The notes: generated by a model not told the origin, from the letters alone. A stretch of DNA of 64,000 nucleotides from Phycisphaerales bacterium (GCA_009781185.1 WQYP01000001.1:1-64000); one strand, 5' to 3'; positions 29,553-38,787 are shown, counted from the stretch's first letter. Numbers and translations: made by a program.

Positions 29553-30350
29553 TCAGCCCCCGGCTCTACCGGGGGTTTGTTCCGCGGCTGTGAACTCCGG
29601 TTTCTCCGAGCAAATCTCCGGCAGGGCCGGGGGCTGACGATCACCGAGCAAGCGATCGGCGAGTTTGGCTTGTAAGGTCCAGCGGGTGATGAAGATGGCG
29701 AGAGCGATGCCGGCGAGGACGTCGGAGACGAAATGGGCGTGGTGCAGGATACGCTGGACAGCGGTAATGGCGGCGAGGGTGATGAACAGGATGCGGGCGC
29801 GGGGGTAGAACCATGCGAGTCCGACGGAGAGGGCGAAGGCACCGGTGGTGTGTGCGGAGGGGAATGAGCCCCAGGCGGAGCCTTTCGTCGTAAAACCCAT
29901 TTGAGGGCCGCCCCATTGCCAGGAGCCATCGTGGAAGACGGCGGGTCGTGAGCGACCGCAGAAGTCTTTGAGCAGGTAGGTGATCAGGACGGTGGCGAGG
30001 CAGCCGATGGCGATGGCCAGAGCGCGGCGGCGGCCTTCGCGGTCGAGCAGAGCGACGGCGAGGATGACCAAAACCGAGCAGACCCACTGGCCCCACTGCT
30101 CGAGCATGGCAAGTTCGCGGAGAGTATCGCTGTGGAGGCGCCAGGCGCCGTCTTGAGCGATGGGATTGGCTCGGATCGCCCAGGCGGCGACAGGCTGGTC
30201 GAGCCAGAGAAGGGCGATGATGAGGAAGAAGCCAGAAGCCAGAAGCCAGAAGCCAGAAGTTTTGAATCCGAGTCCGTACCCACCCCGTGGAAGGGGTGGG
30301 CTTTCCCCCCTTCTGGCTTCTGGCTTCTGGCTTCTGGCTTCTGATGACAT
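29553..30350 (-). CDS. PAP2-family phosphatase
   Basis: KDFCGRSRPA...WGSFPSAHTTGAFAL...RILHHAHFVSDVLAG (three-part PAP2 signature). Start uncertain; N-terminus lies in repeat DNA. Confidence 0.88.
   Translation of the reverse strand: MSSEARSQKPEARRGESPPLPRGGYGLGFKTSGFWLLASGFFLIIALLWLDQPVAAWAIRANPIAQDGAWRLHSDTLRELAMLEQWGQWVCSVLVILAVALLDREGRRRALAIAIGCLATVLITYLLKDFCGRSRPAVFHDGSWQWGGPQMGFTTKGSAWGSFPSAHTTGAFALSVGLAWFYPRARILFITLAAITAVQRILHHAHFVSDVLAGIALAIFITRWTLQAKLADRLLGDRQPPALPEICSEKPEFTAAEQTPGRAGG
30226..30344. repeat. (AGAAGCC)n array, hairpin, inverted (GGCTTCT)n array
   Basis: agaagccagaagccagaagccagaagccagaag (about 30226-30260); CCCACCCC/GGGGTGGG hairpin (30279-30300); cttctggcttctggcttctggcttctggcttctg (about 30310-30343). 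Confidence 0.9.
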
Positions 30351-30408
30351 ATAGTACGATGCTCCGGATTTAAGTTTTTATTTTAGCCATGAGAGCGGGA
30401 CAACACGA

Positions 30409-32343
30409 GTGATCAATATGAACTTGGAAAAGCGATGGTGGACGCGTGAGGATATTTTGTTGTTGGTGATGTTGGGGGCGTTGTTGTTTTTGCCGGGGCT
30501 GGGGCAGATTGTGTTGTTTGACCGGGACGAGCCGCGGTTTGCGACGGCGGCGAGGGAGATGTGGCAGTCGGGGGATTATATTGTGCCGCGATTTAATGGG
30601 GGGCTTCGGTCGGACAAGCCGCCGCTGGTGTATTGGCTGATGACGGCAAGCTATTCGCTGATGGGGCAGGCGAATGAGTTGGCGGCGAGGTTGCCGTCGG
30701 CGATCTGCGGAACGCTCACGCTCATCGTGGTCTATCTGATGGCGGCGGCAAGGTTCGGACGGGTGACAGGATTGCTCGCGGCACTGATCCTGGGATCGTG
30801 CAGTCTTTTCGTGGTCGAATCCCGCATGGCGACGGCGGATGCGGCGATGCTGCTGTTCACGGTGATCTGCATGGCCTGCATGTGGCAGGCGTGGGACACG
30901 ACGGGAAAGAAGCCAGAAGCCAGAAGCCAGAAGCCAGAAGGAGAAAATTCAAAATGCAAGATTCGAAACGACGACGGGAATGAACCATCACAGACAGACA
31001 CAAACAGACACAGACAGACACCTTCAGGCTTCAGGCTTCAGGCTTCAGGCTTCTGGCTAGCGTTGGCGTGCGGGGTGCTGACCAAAGGGGTGCCGCTGTT
31101 TTTTGTCTTGGTGCCGGTGGTGGTTTTGTCGCTGTGGCAGCGTTTCACCGGCGGCAATTGGCGTTGGTGGCGAAACTTGAAGCCAATGGTTGGGATACCG
31201 TTACTGATGGCACTGGTGCTGTGGTGGGTCGTTCTGGCGGGGATGCAGACGCATTGGGACTTGATTCGGCAGATGGTGGGGGTTCATTTTTTTGCACGGG
31301 TGGCGGGGCCGCTGGCGAAGTGGTTGCCGTTTCAGATACAAGATGTGCCGCGGACCGGGGGAAACGATCCGATGGGGAGTTACAGCAAGCCGCCAGGGTT
31401 TTATTTGTTGATGGTGTGGGTGACGTTCTGGCCGTGGAGCGTGCTGCTGGTTCCGACGGCGTTTCACACCGTGAAACGTGTGTTGGGGAAGACGGCGCTC
31501 GTGGTCGATCCGCGGCCATATCGGTTTCTGCTGGCGTGGATTGTGCCGATGTGGATTTGTCTGGAGATTGCCAGGGGTAAGCTGCTGCACTATCCGCTGC
31601 CGCAGTATGTTGGGATTGCGATTTTGTGTGCCGATGCGCTCGTGCAGAGTTGGCATCGATTGACAGATGTCTTCGCGGCGAAGTGGTTCGGGGGAGGAAG
31701 ATGGCTGATGCTGGCGATCTGGGTGGGATTGGCGGCGGCGGTGCTGATCGTGGCGAAGCAGGCGAAAGAGGCAGAGCTATTCTGGCGATGCATTCCGCTG
31801 GCGGGGGCGTTTGTCGCGGCGGGAGTGGCACAGGCGATTGCGTGGGATCGGCCGAGCTGGCCGTTCGTGACGGTATTGGGATGGGCGGCGGCGCTGTTGG
31901 TGCTCTTCGCGTTGGTGTTGCCGGCGATCGAGGGTATCCAGGTCAGCCGGGCTATCGGCAGTGCGATGCAGGCGGAGAAGCGGAACGATCCGGAATTGCA
32001 ATTGCTGGCGATTGGGTATGAGGAGCCGTCGCTGGTGTTTTATGCGGAGCATCAGATCGTCATGGGCCCGGCGGCGATGGAGATACTGGCGGAGCCAGAA
32101 GCCAGAAGATTTCTGGCGGCGGTGAATAGCGATTCCGATCCGAAACATCCGGGCGGTCTGGAACGGCTGCGGGAGAAAAATGTGGCGTTTCGGATCGTGA
32201 TGGAGCGGCGGGGATTTAATCCGGCGAATCAAAAGCTGCTACGTGTGCTGCTGATTACGAATGAGCCGGAGAAAGCGACAGAGACGGAGCCGACGGAGGC
32301 ACGCGAAGTGCCTCCCCCCTCCTCGTCGCAATCTGGCGAGTGA
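30409..32343 (+). CDS. Glycosyltransferase family 39 / ArnT-like multi-TM protein
   Basis: ILLLVMLGALLFLPGLGQIVLFDRDEPRFATAAREMWQSGDYIVPRFNGGLRSDKPPLVYWLMTASYSLMG (GT39/ArnT N-terminal motif). Confidence 0.88.
   Translation: MINMNLEKRWWTREDILLLVMLGALLFLPGLGQIVLFDRDEPRFATAAREMWQSGDYIVPRFNGGLRSDKPPLVYWLMTASYSLMGQANELAARLPSAICGTLTLIVVYLMAAARFGRVTGLLAALILGSCSLFVVESRMATADAAMLLFTVICMACMWQAWDTTGKKPEARSQKPEGENSKCKIRNDDGNEPSQTDTNRHRQTPSGFRLQASGFWLALACGVLTKGVPLFFVLVPVVVLSLWQRFTGGNWRWWRNLKPMVGIPLLMALVLWWVVLAGMQTHWDLIRQMVGVHFFARVAGPLAKWLPFQIQDVPRTGGNDPMGSYSKPPGFYLLMVWVTFWPWSVLLVPTAFHTVKRVLGKTALVVDPRPYRFLLAWIVPMWICLEIARGKLLHYPLPQYVGIAILCADALVQSWHRLTDVFAAKWFGGGRWLMLAIWVGLAAAVLIVAKQAKEAELFWRCIPLAGAFVAAGVAQAIAWDRPSWPFVTVLGWAAALLVLFALVLPAIEGIQVSRAIGSAMQAEKRNDPELQLLAIGYEEPSLVFYAEHQIVMGPAAMEILAEPEARRFLAAVNSDSDPKHPGGLERLREKNVAFRIVMERRGFNPANQKLLRVLLITNEPEKATETEPTEAREVPPPSSSQSGE
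30907..31057. repeat. Repeat cluster inside GT39 CDS: (AGAAGCC)n, CAGACA unit, (TTCAGGC)4-TTCTGGC
   Basis: 30907-30941, 30989-31021, 31023-31057; in frame, encodes KKPEARSQKPEGENSK...PSQTDTNRHRQTPSGFRLQASGFWLA. Confidence 0.9.
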
Positions 32344-33901
32344 GCTGGCGGTAGACGGTGACAATTTGTCCCGCGGCGTCGTCCCAGGAGAGCTGGCGGA
32401 CTTCATCATGGCCCTGCTCGCGAAGCGTGGCGGAAAGCGAGGGGTGGTGGAGGACGGCGAGAATTTTGTTGGCGAGATCCTCGGTGTCCCAGAAATCGAC
32501 TTTGAGCACGTGATGCAGCACTTCGGCGACGCCGCTCTGTTTGCTGATGATGACAGGGACGTCGTGAGCGAGTGCGTCGAGCGAGGAGATGCCGAAGGGT
32601 TCGGAGATGCTGGGCATGACGTAGACGCTGGCGATGTTGAGGATTCGTTCGCGTTCTTTTTTGTTGAGGAAGCCAGTGAAGGTGACACGGTCCGAGATTT
32701 TCAGGGATTCCGCCAGGTCCATGAGGGTATCGAGCATTTCGCCATGACCGGCAACGACGAAACGGGCGTCGGGCTCGACGGAAAGGACTTTCTTGGCGGC
32801 CTGAAGAAACAGGTCGGGGCCTTTCTGCTTTGCGAGGCGGCCGAGGAAAAGGATCGTTTTTTGTTTCTTACCACCCACCCCGCAAAGCGGGGTCGCTACA
32901 TCGTCTGTCTGTGTTTGTCTGTGTCTGCCTGTGACTAATTTTGTCGCCGCTTCCGGGTCGGCGGCGTTGTAGACGACTTCGATCTTCCGCGGGTCGATGC
33001 CGTAGCGGTCGACGAGTTGGGCTTTGGTTTTTTGGCTGACGGCGATGATATTGGCGGCGGCGAGCATGCCTTTTTTTTCGATTTCGAGGATTCGCGGGTC
33101 GCCGTGGTCGCCGGCACGGTCGAGTTCGGTGGAGTGGATTTGGACGATCATGGGTTTGCCGCTGGCGGCGGAGACGGCCATGGCGGCTTCGAAAGTCATC
33201 CAGTCGTGCGCGTGAACGACATCAAAAGTTTCCTGACGCGCGATGCCCAGCGCCAGGCGCGCGTAGCGTTCGGTTTCAGCGAACAGATCGTCGGCGTATT
33301 GCGAGAGCAACGCTTCCGCGGGAGAGACGGCGTAATGTTCCAGGTAACGGCCGGGAGGAGGAGAGGGAGGGAGGGGGAGAGGGGGAGAAGGGGAGACAAC
33401 GTCGATGGGCGTGGGCTCAACGACCGGTGGCGGCAGTTGCGACCAGTTGCCGGCGGAATCACGCACCACTTCCTCGACCACGATTTGCTGATATTGCTGA
33501 GGCGTCAGGTACGGCTGCAGCCATACATCGACGGGGACGAAAGTGATCCGTTTGAGCGTTTCCTGCGGCAACTCTCTTCTGACTTCTGGCTTCTGGCTTC
33601 TGGCTTCTTCTCCCGAAACTTTCGGCAGTGTCGGCAGAGCCGGGGGCTGACATTGCGTTGTACGCTGGGCATCTTCGAGTGCCGCGTGCACTTCAGCGGT
33701 GCTGGCCGACGACACCAGCCGCTTCGTCTGCCCGTGCTTGGGACCGCTCCCTCCGCGCCCATTTTGCGCCAGCGGTTTGGGCAGCACGAACATCACATCG
33801 ACGTTTCGAGCATTGAGCGACTTGACCAAGCCGTAGCAGGCGACGCCCAAGCCGCCCGATACCATCGGCGGAAACTCCCAACCTAGCATGAATACTTTCA
33901 C
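32255..33901 (-). CDS. Glycosyltransferase family 4/5 (glycogen/starch synthase-like)
   Basis: MKVFMLGWEFPPMVSGGLGVACYGLVKSL; DVVHAHDWMTFEAAMAVS; YVMPSISEPFGISSLDALAHDVPVIISKQSGVAEVL. Confidence 0.92.
   Translation of the reverse strand: MKVFMLGWEFPPMVSGGLGVACYGLVKSLNARNVDVMFVLPKPLAQNGRGGSGPKHGQTKRLVSSASTAEVHAALEDAQRTTQCQPPALPTLPKVSGEEARSQKPEVRRELPQETLKRITFVPVDVWLQPYLTPQQYQQIVVEEVVRDSAGNWSQLPPPVVEPTPIDVVSPSPPLPLPPSPPPGRYLEHYAVSPAEALLSQYADDLFAETERYARLALGIARQETFDVVHAHDWMTFEAAMAVSAASGKPMIVQIHSTELDRAGDHGDPRILEIEKKGMLAAANIIAVSQKTKAQLVDRYGIDPRKIEVVYNAADPEAATKLVTGRHRQTQTDDVATPLCGVGGKKQKTILFLGRLAKQKGPDLFLQAAKKVLSVEPDARFVVAGHGEMLDTLMDLAESLKISDRVTFTGFLNKKERERILNIASVYVMPSISEPFGISSLDALAHDVPVIISKQSGVAEVLHHVLKVDFWDTEDLANKILAVLHHPSLSATLREQGHDEVRQLSWDDAAGQIVTVYRQLTRQIATRRGEALRVPPSAPSLSLSPAHS
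32870..32935. repeat. Palindrome CACCCCGCAAAGCGGGGTCGCTAC plus CAGACA-type repeat in frame in the GT4 CDS
   Basis: Encodes GRHRQTQTDDVATPLCGVGGK; palindrome also intergenic at about 21395-21420 and 26890-26913. Confidence 0.88.
33577..33610. repeat. (CTTCTGG)n repeat in frame in the GT4 CDS
   Basis: cttctgacttctggcttctggcttctggcttctt; encodes EEARSQKPEVR on the coding strand. Confidence 0.85.
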
Positions 33902-34218
33902 AGCTATCGGCCTCCAAGGCGGATCCCCAACTCACACGACCCGTTACTATCCCTCAAGATGTTGCACGTGTCAAAGCCGCCAATGAGCACTCGGCGGGTT
34001 GGTACCGCGACCGTTAGGGAACGAGAGGGCAGTTCCCACGGTGCTCCAACGAACCTTTTCGCTATCAAAGCACAACCACCATTTATCTCCCCACAAGTCG
34101 AACACGTGATCCGGCACTCCCTTACGGTCGTGGTACCAGGTGGGGAGCCTTGCGATTCCTCGCAAGGCTATATAATAGGCTCACTTTCTTCTTCATGCGG
34201 TACATTTCGGGAGCCGTC

Positions 34219-34710
34219 ATGCAAACGTTTTTGAACAAATACGGAATTTACCTTGTCGTGGTTCTTTTCGCCCTCGTAGCTCTGGTGATATGGATCAATG
34301 CCAAACGCGCCAGTTCCGGGACCGGCAGGTCGAACATGGGCTTCTTCATTGATGAAGAGACTGGTGAAGAATCTGTGCGTTCCTTGAGCGAGTTGCCGCC
34401 ACTGATGGGCAAATCCGGCCGCCCCACCGTGGTTCGCGCCATGAAGTACGGTTTCGCAGACAACTCCGACAAGAGGTCCGATGAGCGCACCGTCTACCTC
34501 ACCAAATTTACGCCGGAAGTGCAGGAAGCCCTCAAAACCTTGCCAGAGAATGATCCGAAACGTCCCGAGCTGTTTTTCTCAGGCCAACTCGTTCGCTCCC
34601 CACAACCTGACAGCAAATGGATTCTGCTCAACAATCCCGCCAGCCAGGCAATCACCGTGTTGCCCAATCCACCCGCGGGCAAACGCATCGTGCTGATCTC
34701 CCCCAAGTGA
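34219..34710 (+). CDS. Hypothetical protein with N-terminal TM helix
   Basis: MQTFLNKYGIYLVVVLFALVALVIWINAKRASSGTGRSNMGFFIDEETGEESVRSLSELPPL. Confidence 0.6.
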   Translation: MQTFLNKYGIYLVVVLFALVALVIWINAKRASSGTGRSNMGFFIDEETGEESVRSLSELPPLMGKSGRPTVVRAMKYGFADNSDKRSDERTVYLTKFTPEVQEALKTLPENDPKRPELFFSGQLVRSPQPDSKWILLNNPASQAITVLPNPPAGKRIVLISPK

Positions 34711-34940
34711 TGCAGGTGTGCTGTTTCTCCGGGCACGCATGGGACACCCATGGGCAGGGGTGCGTGGCATGTTTTGCAGAACGAGCGTTGATCTTCGATC
34801 AACGGCTAAACTTGATACGGGTCGCCCAAGGGCGACCGCTAAAAGTATATCTGTTCCCCGGCTATCTGCATTTCATGCCATGCACCCCATGGGCGGGATG
34901 ACAGGTTGTCTCGGTTGGCGTTTGCGTGTAATTTGTCGAT

Positions 34941-35918
34941 ATGACATATCTCCGTCCACAAGTTGCTCTTGTGCGTGTTTCGACTGCCTTGCTTGCGATT
35001 CTGATGCTGGTCGGATGCACCACGTATGTTTCGCCGAATGATGTTCCACGGCAAATTATTGGTTTGCATCAACGCGTTCCTTACGAATTGGTAGGTGATC
35101 CGCTGTGCCCCACGCCCACTGTCGAGGTCGAAATCAACGGGGTCAAGGGCAGGTTCCTGGTGGATACCGGGTGCCCGCAAAGTTGCATGACGCCTGACTT
35201 CTGCCGACGTGCTCATCTTTCCACCCAGGCCGCCAATCAGGAAGGCACTGTTCAACAGGCATACGTCTCGGAGCTTCGTGTCGGGCCGGTGGTCTTCAAG
35301 GACTTTTACATTTTTTGCGACGAGCTCAAGGTCGGCGTTACGCATGTCGATGGCTTCCTGGGGGCAACGCTTCTTCTGGCGGATACGTTCACCATTGATT
35401 CGCGAGATCGATTCATTGTCTGGGGAGATGCGGGCTGCGGCGAACCGATTAAAATCGCTGTGCAAGGCGGGTACGGGTTCTTTCTTGCGCACTTCCGAGC
35501 GACAGTCCTGGCCAGGATCAACGGATATGTGACACCCCTGATTATTGATACAGGATCTTCTGTTACGCATATCAATCGAAACATGTACTTGCGGCAGCGA
35601 GATCAGGGGGCGCCCGAGTGGCGACATTTCACTCGCGCCCAAGACAAGCCGCTGCAGATCGAACATCCCCACGAGACGGTGACAATCCGAGAAATTGATT
35701 ATCTGCCGGCTCTTGAGATCGCACTCGGCGCGTTCCACCAGGATACGTTCGAAGGGCGATCGTTTCTCGTGAATGTGATCTTCGCCGATCCCGATGGCGA
35801 ACCCGAGGTCCTCGGGTTCAATGTGTTAAGCCAATGCGTTGTCACGATCGACGCTCAGAACGAAAAGCTTTATTTGGCGTCATTGCCGGTAGCGGATACG
35901 CAGCCAGGGCACCAGTGA
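34941..35918 (+). CDS. Lipoprotein with retropepsin-like aspartyl protease fold
   Basis: Lipobox LMLVGCTT; two D-T/S-G type motifs: GRFLVDTGCPQSCMT and TPLIIDTGSSVTHINRN. Confidence 0.75.
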   Translation: MTYLRPQVALVRVSTALLAILMLVGCTTYVSPNDVPRQIIGLHQRVPYELVGDPLCPTPTVEVEINGVKGRFLVDTGCPQSCMTPDFCRRAHLSTQAANQEGTVQQAYVSELRVGPVVFKDFYIFCDELKVGVTHVDGFLGATLLLADTFTIDSRDRFIVWGDAGCGEPIKIAVQGGYGFFLAHFRATVLARINGYVTPLIIDTGSSVTHINRNMYLRQRDQGAPEWRHFTRAQDKPLQIEHPHETVTIREIDYLPALEIALGAFHQDTFEGRSFLVNVIFADPDGEPEVLGFNVLSQCVVTIDAQNEKLYLASLPVADTQPGHQ

Positions 35919-36024
35919 TCGCCAACCACCTCAGCATTTTTCTCCCACAATCGGGAAATAAACCAAAAGAAAACGGCGTTCTTTTGGAACGCCGCAGGGG
36001 TTTCTGGAGGGTAGTGCGTTGGGA

Positions 36025-36498
36025 TTAACGCTTGGAGAACTGGAAGCTGCGTCGGGCGCCGCGTCGGCCGTACTTTTTGCGTTCCTTCATGCGGCTGTCA
36101 CGTGTGAGGCAGCCGCCATCTTTGAGGGCGGGACGGAACGAGGCGTCGAAGAGCGACAGGGCGCGTCCGAGGCCCTGGACGAGAGCGCCGGACTGGCCGG
36201 TGTAGCCGCCGCCGGTGACGTTCACGAGGATGTCGAGATTGCCGGCGATGTTGGCGGCGATGAGCGGGGAGCGGACGAAATGCCGATCCTTGGTTTCCTT
36301 GAAGTAGTCGTCGACTTCGCGGTCATTGACGATGAACTTGCCGTCGCCTGCGGTGATGCGGACACGGGCGACGGATTTTTTCCGGCGGCCTGTGCCCCAG
36401 AAGTAGACCTTGTTGCCGATGACGACCTTGCCGCGGGAACTGGGGGCGGCGGCCGGCTTAGCGGGAGTAGGCGAGGTGGTTGTGGTCGTGTCTGCCAT
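36025..36498 (-). CDS. rpsI: 30S ribosomal protein S9
   Basis: YFWGTGRRKKSVARVRITAGDGKFIVNDREVDDYF...GGGYTGQSGALVQGLGRAL...RDSRMKERKKYGRRGARRSFQFSKR. Confidence 0.97.
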   Translation of the reverse strand: MADTTTTTSPTPAKPAAAPSSRGKVVIGNKVYFWGTGRRKKSVARVRITAGDGKFIVNDREVDDYFKETKDRHFVRSPLIAANIAGNLDILVNVTGGGYTGQSGALVQGLGRALSLFDASFRPALKDGGCLTRDSRMKERKKYGRRGARRSFQFSKR

Positions 36499-36567
36499 GG
36501 TTTTTGGTCCTGAGTTTTGAAGTTTGGGGTCCTAAAGTACGTTAAAGCCGGGGGAAATTGGGGAAAA

Positions 36568-37047
36568 TTACAGTTCGAGTTTTTCCGGGCGCTGGGCGGC
36601 GTGTGCGTGAGCGGCGTCCTTGTAGCATTTGAGCTTGCGGAGCATCTGCTCGCCGAGACTATTCTTGGGGAGCATGCGGCGGACAGCCATCTCGAAAACA
36701 GTGTTGGGTTTGCGAGCAAGCAAATCTTTGAGGGACGCAGTACCGCGGCCGCCTGGATAGTAGGTGTAATAGTCGTATTCGCGCTGATCGAGCTTGCGAC
36801 CGGTGACTTTGATCTTGGTCGTGTTGATGACGACGATGTAATCGCCGGTATCGACATTGGGCGTGTAGATCGGCTTGTGCTTGCCCATCAGTCGCATAGC
36901 GACCTCGGCGGCAAGGCGACCGAGAATTTTGTCGGTGGCATCGACGAGATACCAGCGAGCGTCGACGTGGCCGACCTTGGCGATGGTGGTTTTGCCCGCA
37001 GGTTTAGCGATGCGGCGAATCGGCTTGGCGGGGGCGGCGGTGGTCAT
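36568..37047 (-). CDS. rplM: 50S ribosomal protein L13
   Basis: WYLVDATDKILGRLAAEVAMRLMGKHKPIYTPNVDTGDYIVVINTTKIKVTGRKLDQREYDYYTYYPGGR. Confidence 0.97.
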   Translation of the reverse strand: MTTAAPAKPIRRIAKPAGKTTIAKVGHVDARWYLVDATDKILGRLAAEVAMRLMGKHKPIYTPNVDTGDYIVVINTTKIKVTGRKLDQREYDYYTYYPGGRGTASLKDLLARKPNTVFEMAVRRMLPKNSLGEQMLRKLKCYKDAAHAHAAQRPEKLEL

Positions 37048-37221
37048 GACTACCTGTTCCTCAACAATCACGCGAGCAAAGCGATATGCCCTGCTCAAAC
37101 CGACCGGAGCGATTTCGCGGCACAAGAACAGCGCATCAGCCCCTGACGGGAAACATTACAGAATACGCTTTTAGCGGAGATTGTCAAGGGCGATCAGATG
37201 TGATAAGATACGTTTCCTGAA

Positions 37222-37296
37222 CGGGGCGTAGCGCAGCCTGGCTAGCGCACCTGACTGGGGGTCAGGGGGTCGCAGGTTCAAATCCTGTCGCCCCGA
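37222..37296 (+). tRNA. tRNA-Pro(GGG)
   Basis: CGGGGCG...CGCCCCG acceptor; anticodon arm CCTGA-CTGGGGG-TCAGG; T-arm GCAGG-TTCAAAT-CCTGT. Confidence 0.95.
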
Positions 37297-38786
37297 CTTG
37301 CGTCGAGAAATGGCCCTTCGGTGAAAACATCGAAGGGCTTTCTCTTTGTCGTTACTAGACTTACGTCACTCAATGACCGTTTCAATAAAATACAAGTCAA
37401 AATCTGGCGACGGAGGTCTGTATCAGAAACTTTCCACCGTGCCCCGACATTTTGAGCAAAATCGAACGTTTCTAGGACGCGTTTGCGGAACTCTTCGCTC
37501 GGAGGAGCGGCCTCGGCGAGACGGTCGCGGAGTTGGTCGGTTTCGAGTTTCAATTCTGTGGATTTGGCGGTGAAGGTGGATTTATCGATGCTGCCGACGA
37601 GATAGCCGTCGAGGAGGCGTTGCTGGATTTGGGTGATTTCGGTTTGGCGTTTGCGGAGGGTACGGTTGATTTCTTCCTGCAGGCGGACGTTGTTGTCGCA
37701 TGCCAGGGCGAGGCTTTGGCGGAGCCAGTTGCGACGCTCGTCGTCGGGGATGCGTAGGGTGGCGAGTTCGGTGGTGATGGCTTCTTCGAGTTGGTCTTGC
37801 CGCCAGCGGACGACGGGGTGGTCAGCGGTGGGTTCGAGGTTGCCGCAGCGGTAGTAGATGTATTCGTGGACTTTTCCAGATTTCATTTTTCGGCGGATGC
37901 GTTCGCTGGTGATTCCGAAGCCGCAGTGTTCGCAGGTGAACATGCCGCCGGCGAGGTAGTGGTTGGTGTTGCGGCCTCCCCCCCGGCGGTTCTTGCCGTG
38001 GAGGAGGTCTCGGCATTCTTCGAAGGTTTTCATGTCGATGATGGGTTTGTGTTTGCCGGGGTAGGATTGGCCGCGAAAGGTGACCATGCCGATGTAGAAG
38101 CGGTTGTTCAATATGTAGGAGAGAGCGGTGCGGTGGAAGCGGGGGTAGCTGGGTTGGTAGACGTAGCCTTCGCATTCCATTTTGTCGGCGATGTCGCGGA
38201 AGGTGTAAGTGCCGGTGGCGTAGAGTTCGAAGATTCGTTGGACGGCGGTGGCGTTGACGTCGTGGGGTTGGATAGGTTCTTCTTTGTTGCTGACGTTGAG
38301 ATAGCCGTAGGGGGCGGAGCCGGGGGCCCAGCCTTGGCGGACTTTTTCTTCGATGCCTTTCAATACTTCGGTGCGGAGGTTGTCGGAATAATACTGGGCG
38401 ACCGCAGCCATGACATTGAAGGAGAGAGCACCGGCGGCTCCGGGGCCGAATTGGTTTTCGACGAAGGAGAGTTTGATGCCGCAGGTGTCTTCGAGTTCCT
38501 GCAATCGCACAGCGTCGCGCATATTGCGGCAGGTGCGGTCGAGCTTGTGGGCAAGGATGTAATTGAGTTTGAGCTTGCGGGCGTTGGCTTTCACCCATTT
38601 GAGCATTTCGTTGAAGACGGTGCGTTCTGCACCGCGTTTGGCGGATTCGGCGACGACGAATTCGCGGGCGATGGCCCAGCCTTCGCGGTTGGCTTTTTCG
38701 CGGGTCACACGAAGTTGTGCGTCGATGGAATAACCCTCGCGTTGCTCTCTTGAAGAAACTCGTGCCCAAATCACACAGTTCTGCAT
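37278..38786 (-). CDS. Serine recombinase (large serine integrase type); stop codon lies in the tRNA-Pro T-loop
   Basis: CVIWARVSSREQREGYSIDAQLRVTREKANREGW resolvase domain; recombinase domain; zinc ribbon CEHCGFG...YRCGN; coiled coil. Confidence 0.93.
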   Translation of the reverse strand: MQNCVIWARVSSREQREGYSIDAQLRVTREKANREGWAIAREFVVAESAKRGAERTVFNEMLKWVKANARKLKLNYILAHKLDRTCRNMRDAVRLQELEDTCGIKLSFVENQFGPGAAGALSFNVMAAVAQYYSDNLRTEVLKGIEEKVRQGWAPGSAPYGYLNVSNKEEPIQPHDVNATAVQRIFELYATGTYTFRDIADKMECEGYVYQPSYPRFHRTALSYILNNRFYIGMVTFRGQSYPGKHKPIIDMKTFEECRDLLHGKNRRGGGRNTNHYLAGGMFTCEHCGFGITSERIRRKMKSGKVHEYIYYRCGNLEPTADHPVVRWRQDQLEEAITTELATLRIPDDERRNWLRQSLALACDNNVRLQEEINRTLRKRQTEITQIQQRLLDGYLVGSIDKSTFTAKSTELKLETDQLRDRLAEAAPPSEEFRKRVLETFDFAQNVGARWKVSDTDLRRQILTCILLKRSLSDVSLVTTKRKPFDVFTEGPFLDASRGDRI

Positions 38787-38787
38787 T

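Noticed and set aside
30226-30344. CRISPR array
   Set aside because: 7-bp direct tandem units without unique spacers, with an inverted copy and no cas genes; no CRISPR array seen anywhere in the window.
32255-32343. 89-bp convergent overlap of GT39 and GT4 as a regulatory feature
   Set aside because: Both C-termini are low-complexity tails; more likely loss of stop codons than a functional overlap.
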